DNA of 64,000 nucleotides from Roseiconus lacunae (GTDB taxonomy: Bacteria > Planctomycetota > Planctomycetia > Pirellulales > Pirellulaceae). The position numbers were made by a program, and so were the translations under genes. The stretch lies in contig NZ_VSZO01000079.1 of the NCBI RefSeq assembly GCF_008312935.1, forward strand, positions 124,001 through 188,000, in the 5' to 3' direction. The notes beneath the pieces are model-generated. The model had not been told where the DNA came from, ran no database searches, and was given only the letters and a program-made list of their open reading frames with translations. Positions 62,509-64,000 of this stretch are shown piece by piece; the first letter of the stretch is position 1; every line of letters begins with the position of its first letter.

Positions 62509-64000
62509 CTAAGATCGAGCGCCGGTGAGTTTCCCGCCGCGTGCGTCTTGGTCAAGCGAATCGGCGGCGATCCAGCCGCTCATCATCACCATTGGCATCC
62601 CCGGTCCCGGGTGTGCCGCACCGCCGGCAAGATACAAGCCTTCGAGATCTTTGCGGCGGTTGCCTGGCTTGAACGCTCCGGTAAATTTGCCGTGGCTAGC
62701 CAAGCCATAGATCGCGCCGTTTAAGACTCGATAGCGATTGTGAATTCCTTCGGGCGTCAGTGAAGCTTCGTAGACGATCGCATCGCGAATCCCTTTGGTG
62801 CCCGCACAAGATTCCAGTTTGTCCAGGATGACCTCGCGGTATTCGGGAAGCATCTTTTTCCAATCGTGATGCTCTCGCAAGTATGGCGTGTGAACCAGGA
62901 TATAAAGTGCCTCGCAACCTTCCGGGGCGACATCGGGTTCGGAGATCGCAGGGGCACAGACGTAGGCCGTCGGGTCCGGTGCTGGCTCGCCCCGATCGTA
63001 GATGTACTCGAATTCTTTTTCGGGATCTTTCGAGAAAACAAAATTGTGGTGCAACAGTTGTTCGTAACGACGGTTTAATCCCAGATACAACACCACGCCG
63101 CTACATGCCGGTGAGTAGCGATTCGATTTTTCGAAACGCTTCGACTGGTCCGTCCCGTCCAATAATTCACGATACGTTCGTACCGCGTCACAATTGCTAA
63201 CGACCGCATCGCAAGGCAACAATTCGCCGTTGGCAGTCACAACGCCGGTCACGCGTTTCTCATTCGACTCGATCCGCATCACGTCGACACCGGTTCGGAT
63301 GTCGACGCCAAGCTCCTCGGCCAGTTTGGCCAGGCCTTCGGGTACCGCTCGGGTGCCTCCGACGGGATACCAGATACCTTCTTCGGTTTGCATGTGGGCG
63401 ATGCTGCACAAGACCGCCGGAGACGCGTAAGGCGATGACCCGACGTACTGCGTGAAGTGATCCATCATTTGAGATACACGTCCGTCGGGTACGTGCGATC
63501 GCACAACGCTGGCGACGCTCTTGCCCATTCGCAGCGACAAAACATCCTTCAGCACGCTCAATGAAAACGCGCCACCGACATCCATCGTGTCCGCCAGTCC
63601 GCCGACCGATCGCCAAAAGAAGAAACGGTCGGAGACCTCATGCAAATGCTTGCTCAAACCGATAAAGCGTTCGTAACCGGCGCCGTTGATGTCGCCGCCG
63701 GTGAACTCGGCAAGGTGCCGCTTCATCTGTTCGACATCGCTGACTAAATCTAACACGCTGTTTTCGTTGCCCAGGTTTCCCTTGCCGTCGCTTTCATAAA
63801 AGCAACGCCACTGTGGATCGAGCGGCAGGATTTCAACGTAGTCTTCCATGTTGCGGCCGGCTTCGTCAAAAACGCGTTTCAAAACGCTTGGGACGGTCAA
63901 AATGGTCGGCCCCATGTCGAACCGGTATCCTTCGGCGACATGCTGGGCGGCTTTACCGCCGACCCAATCGTTCTTGTCCAACAGCGTGACGTTGTGACCA
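62509..64000 (-). CDS. CrtI-family carotenoid desaturase/oxidase (5' end outside window)
   Basis: 490 residues visible from an internal Met; the upstream part lies beyond 64000, and the last bases (HNVTLLDKNDWVGGKA) match the region after a missing N-terminal FAD Rossmann motif. MGPTILTVPSVLKRVF, SSPYASPAVLCSIAHMQTEEGIWYPVGGTRAV and GLYLAGGAAHPGPGMPMVMMSG are CrtI/CrtN/CrtP family blocks, the last being the FAD-binding C-terminus. It is phytoene-desaturase-like; which step is not clear, and planctomycetes often use a squalene-derived C30 route. It is followed by acyltransferase and GT2 genes. Confidence 0.9.
   Translation of the reverse strand, partial: GHNVTLLDKNDWVGGKAAQHVAEGYRFDMGPTILTVPSVLKRVFDEAGRNMEDYVEILPLDPQWRCFYESDGKGNLGNENSVLDLVSDVEQMKRHLAEFTGGDINGAGYERFIGLSKHLHEVSDRFFFWRSVGGLADTMDVGGAFSLSVLKDVLSLRMGKSVASVVRSHVPDGRVSQMMDHFTQYVGSSPYASPAVLCSIAHMQTEEGIWYPVGGTRAVPEGLAKLAEELGVDIRTGVDVMRIESNEKRVTGVVTANGELLPCDAVVSNCDAVRTYRELLDGTDQSKRFEKSNRYSPACSGVVLYLGLNRRYEQLLHHNFVFSKDPEKEFEYIYDRGEPAPDPTAYVCAPAISEPDVAPEGCEALYILVHTPYLREHHDWKKMLPEYREVILDKLESCAGTKGIRDAIVYEASLTPEGIHNRYRVLNGAIYGLASHGKFTGAFKPGNRRKDLEGLYLAGGAAHPGPGMPMVMMSGWIAADSLDQDARGGKLTGARS

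Noticed and set aside
1..64000. tRNA, rRNA, phage or complete insertion-sequence genes
   Set aside because: None of their signatures were seen on either strand; small unusual RNAs could still be missed by eye.

Overview
The window looks like chromosomal DNA from a marine planctomycete of the Rhodopirellula/Pirellulaceae type. This rests on family content, not on any database match. The telling families are DUF1501 and DUF1549/DUF1553 proteins with planctomycete cytochrome c motifs, a DUF1559 prepilin-like protein with an H-x9-DG tail, a PEP-CTERM protein, an SHD1 protein, a sulfatase, two Ser/Thr kinases, a DHPS-like tetrahydromethanopterin protein and the futalosine menaquinone genes. Genes are loosely packed with long spacers, and recognisable Shine-Dalgarno sites are scarce. 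I saw no rRNA, tRNA, CRISPR array, complete insertion sequence or phage module.

Region by region. 1-4.5 kb: end of a proline/glutamine-rich protein, then a Ser/Thr kinase fused to an Hsp70-like module, overlapping a VanZ-like protein. 4.7-13.6 kb: hemC, a Tat-exported sugar isomerase-like protein, a minimal WYL-like protein, a type II NADH dehydrogenase, an M50 site-2 protease with CBS domains, a VOC protein, a sulfatase and a DUF952 protein. 13.7-16.2 kb (minus): kinase, inositol monophosphatase-like and flavin reductase genes in a tight operon. 16.5-18 kb: DHPS-like protein. 18-18.8 kb: gene-free, but with a structured RNA candidate ending in a T7 terminator and four 16-bp tandem repeats. 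18.8-22.9 kb: RluA-type synthase, mqnA, mqnC, scpA. 22.9-26.8 kb: glycosyltransferase, HAD hydrolase, glycosyltransferase, possibly a glycoside compatible-solute cluster. 26.9-33 kb: peroxiredoxin-like, astacin-like and ArnT-like membrane proteins and an SHD1 protein.

33-37.8 kb (minus): three genes joined by 4-bp overlaps, two PQQ-type beta-propellers and a tail-anchored protein. 38.3-43.7 kb: XylR-like regulator, then PEP-CTERM, dockerin-type, DUF1559 and lipoprotein genes. 44-47 kb: a small inverted-repeat element, an orphan PhnZ-type HD oxygenase, a decayed CZB-domain gene, a nitroreductase and a DUF2784 protein. 47-60 kb (minus): DUF1501, DUF1549/1553, a large exported protein, a cytochrome c/WD40/coiled-coil protein and a giant MscK-like channel. 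60.4-64 kb (minus): CrtI-type desaturase, acyltransferase and glycosyltransferase, a carotenoid-modification cluster cut by the window end.

Working together: the two kinases point to phosphosignalling, one of them carrying a chaperone-type sensor or binding module. hemC, mqnA, mqnC and ndh serve respiration. The 47-60 kb block is the planctomycete surface cytochrome/DUF1501 type. The most distinctive items are the kinase-Hsp70 fusion, the 33-38 kb operon, the orphan PhnZ next to a CZB pseudogene, and the two terminator-ended RNA candidates at 7.4 and 18.5 kb.
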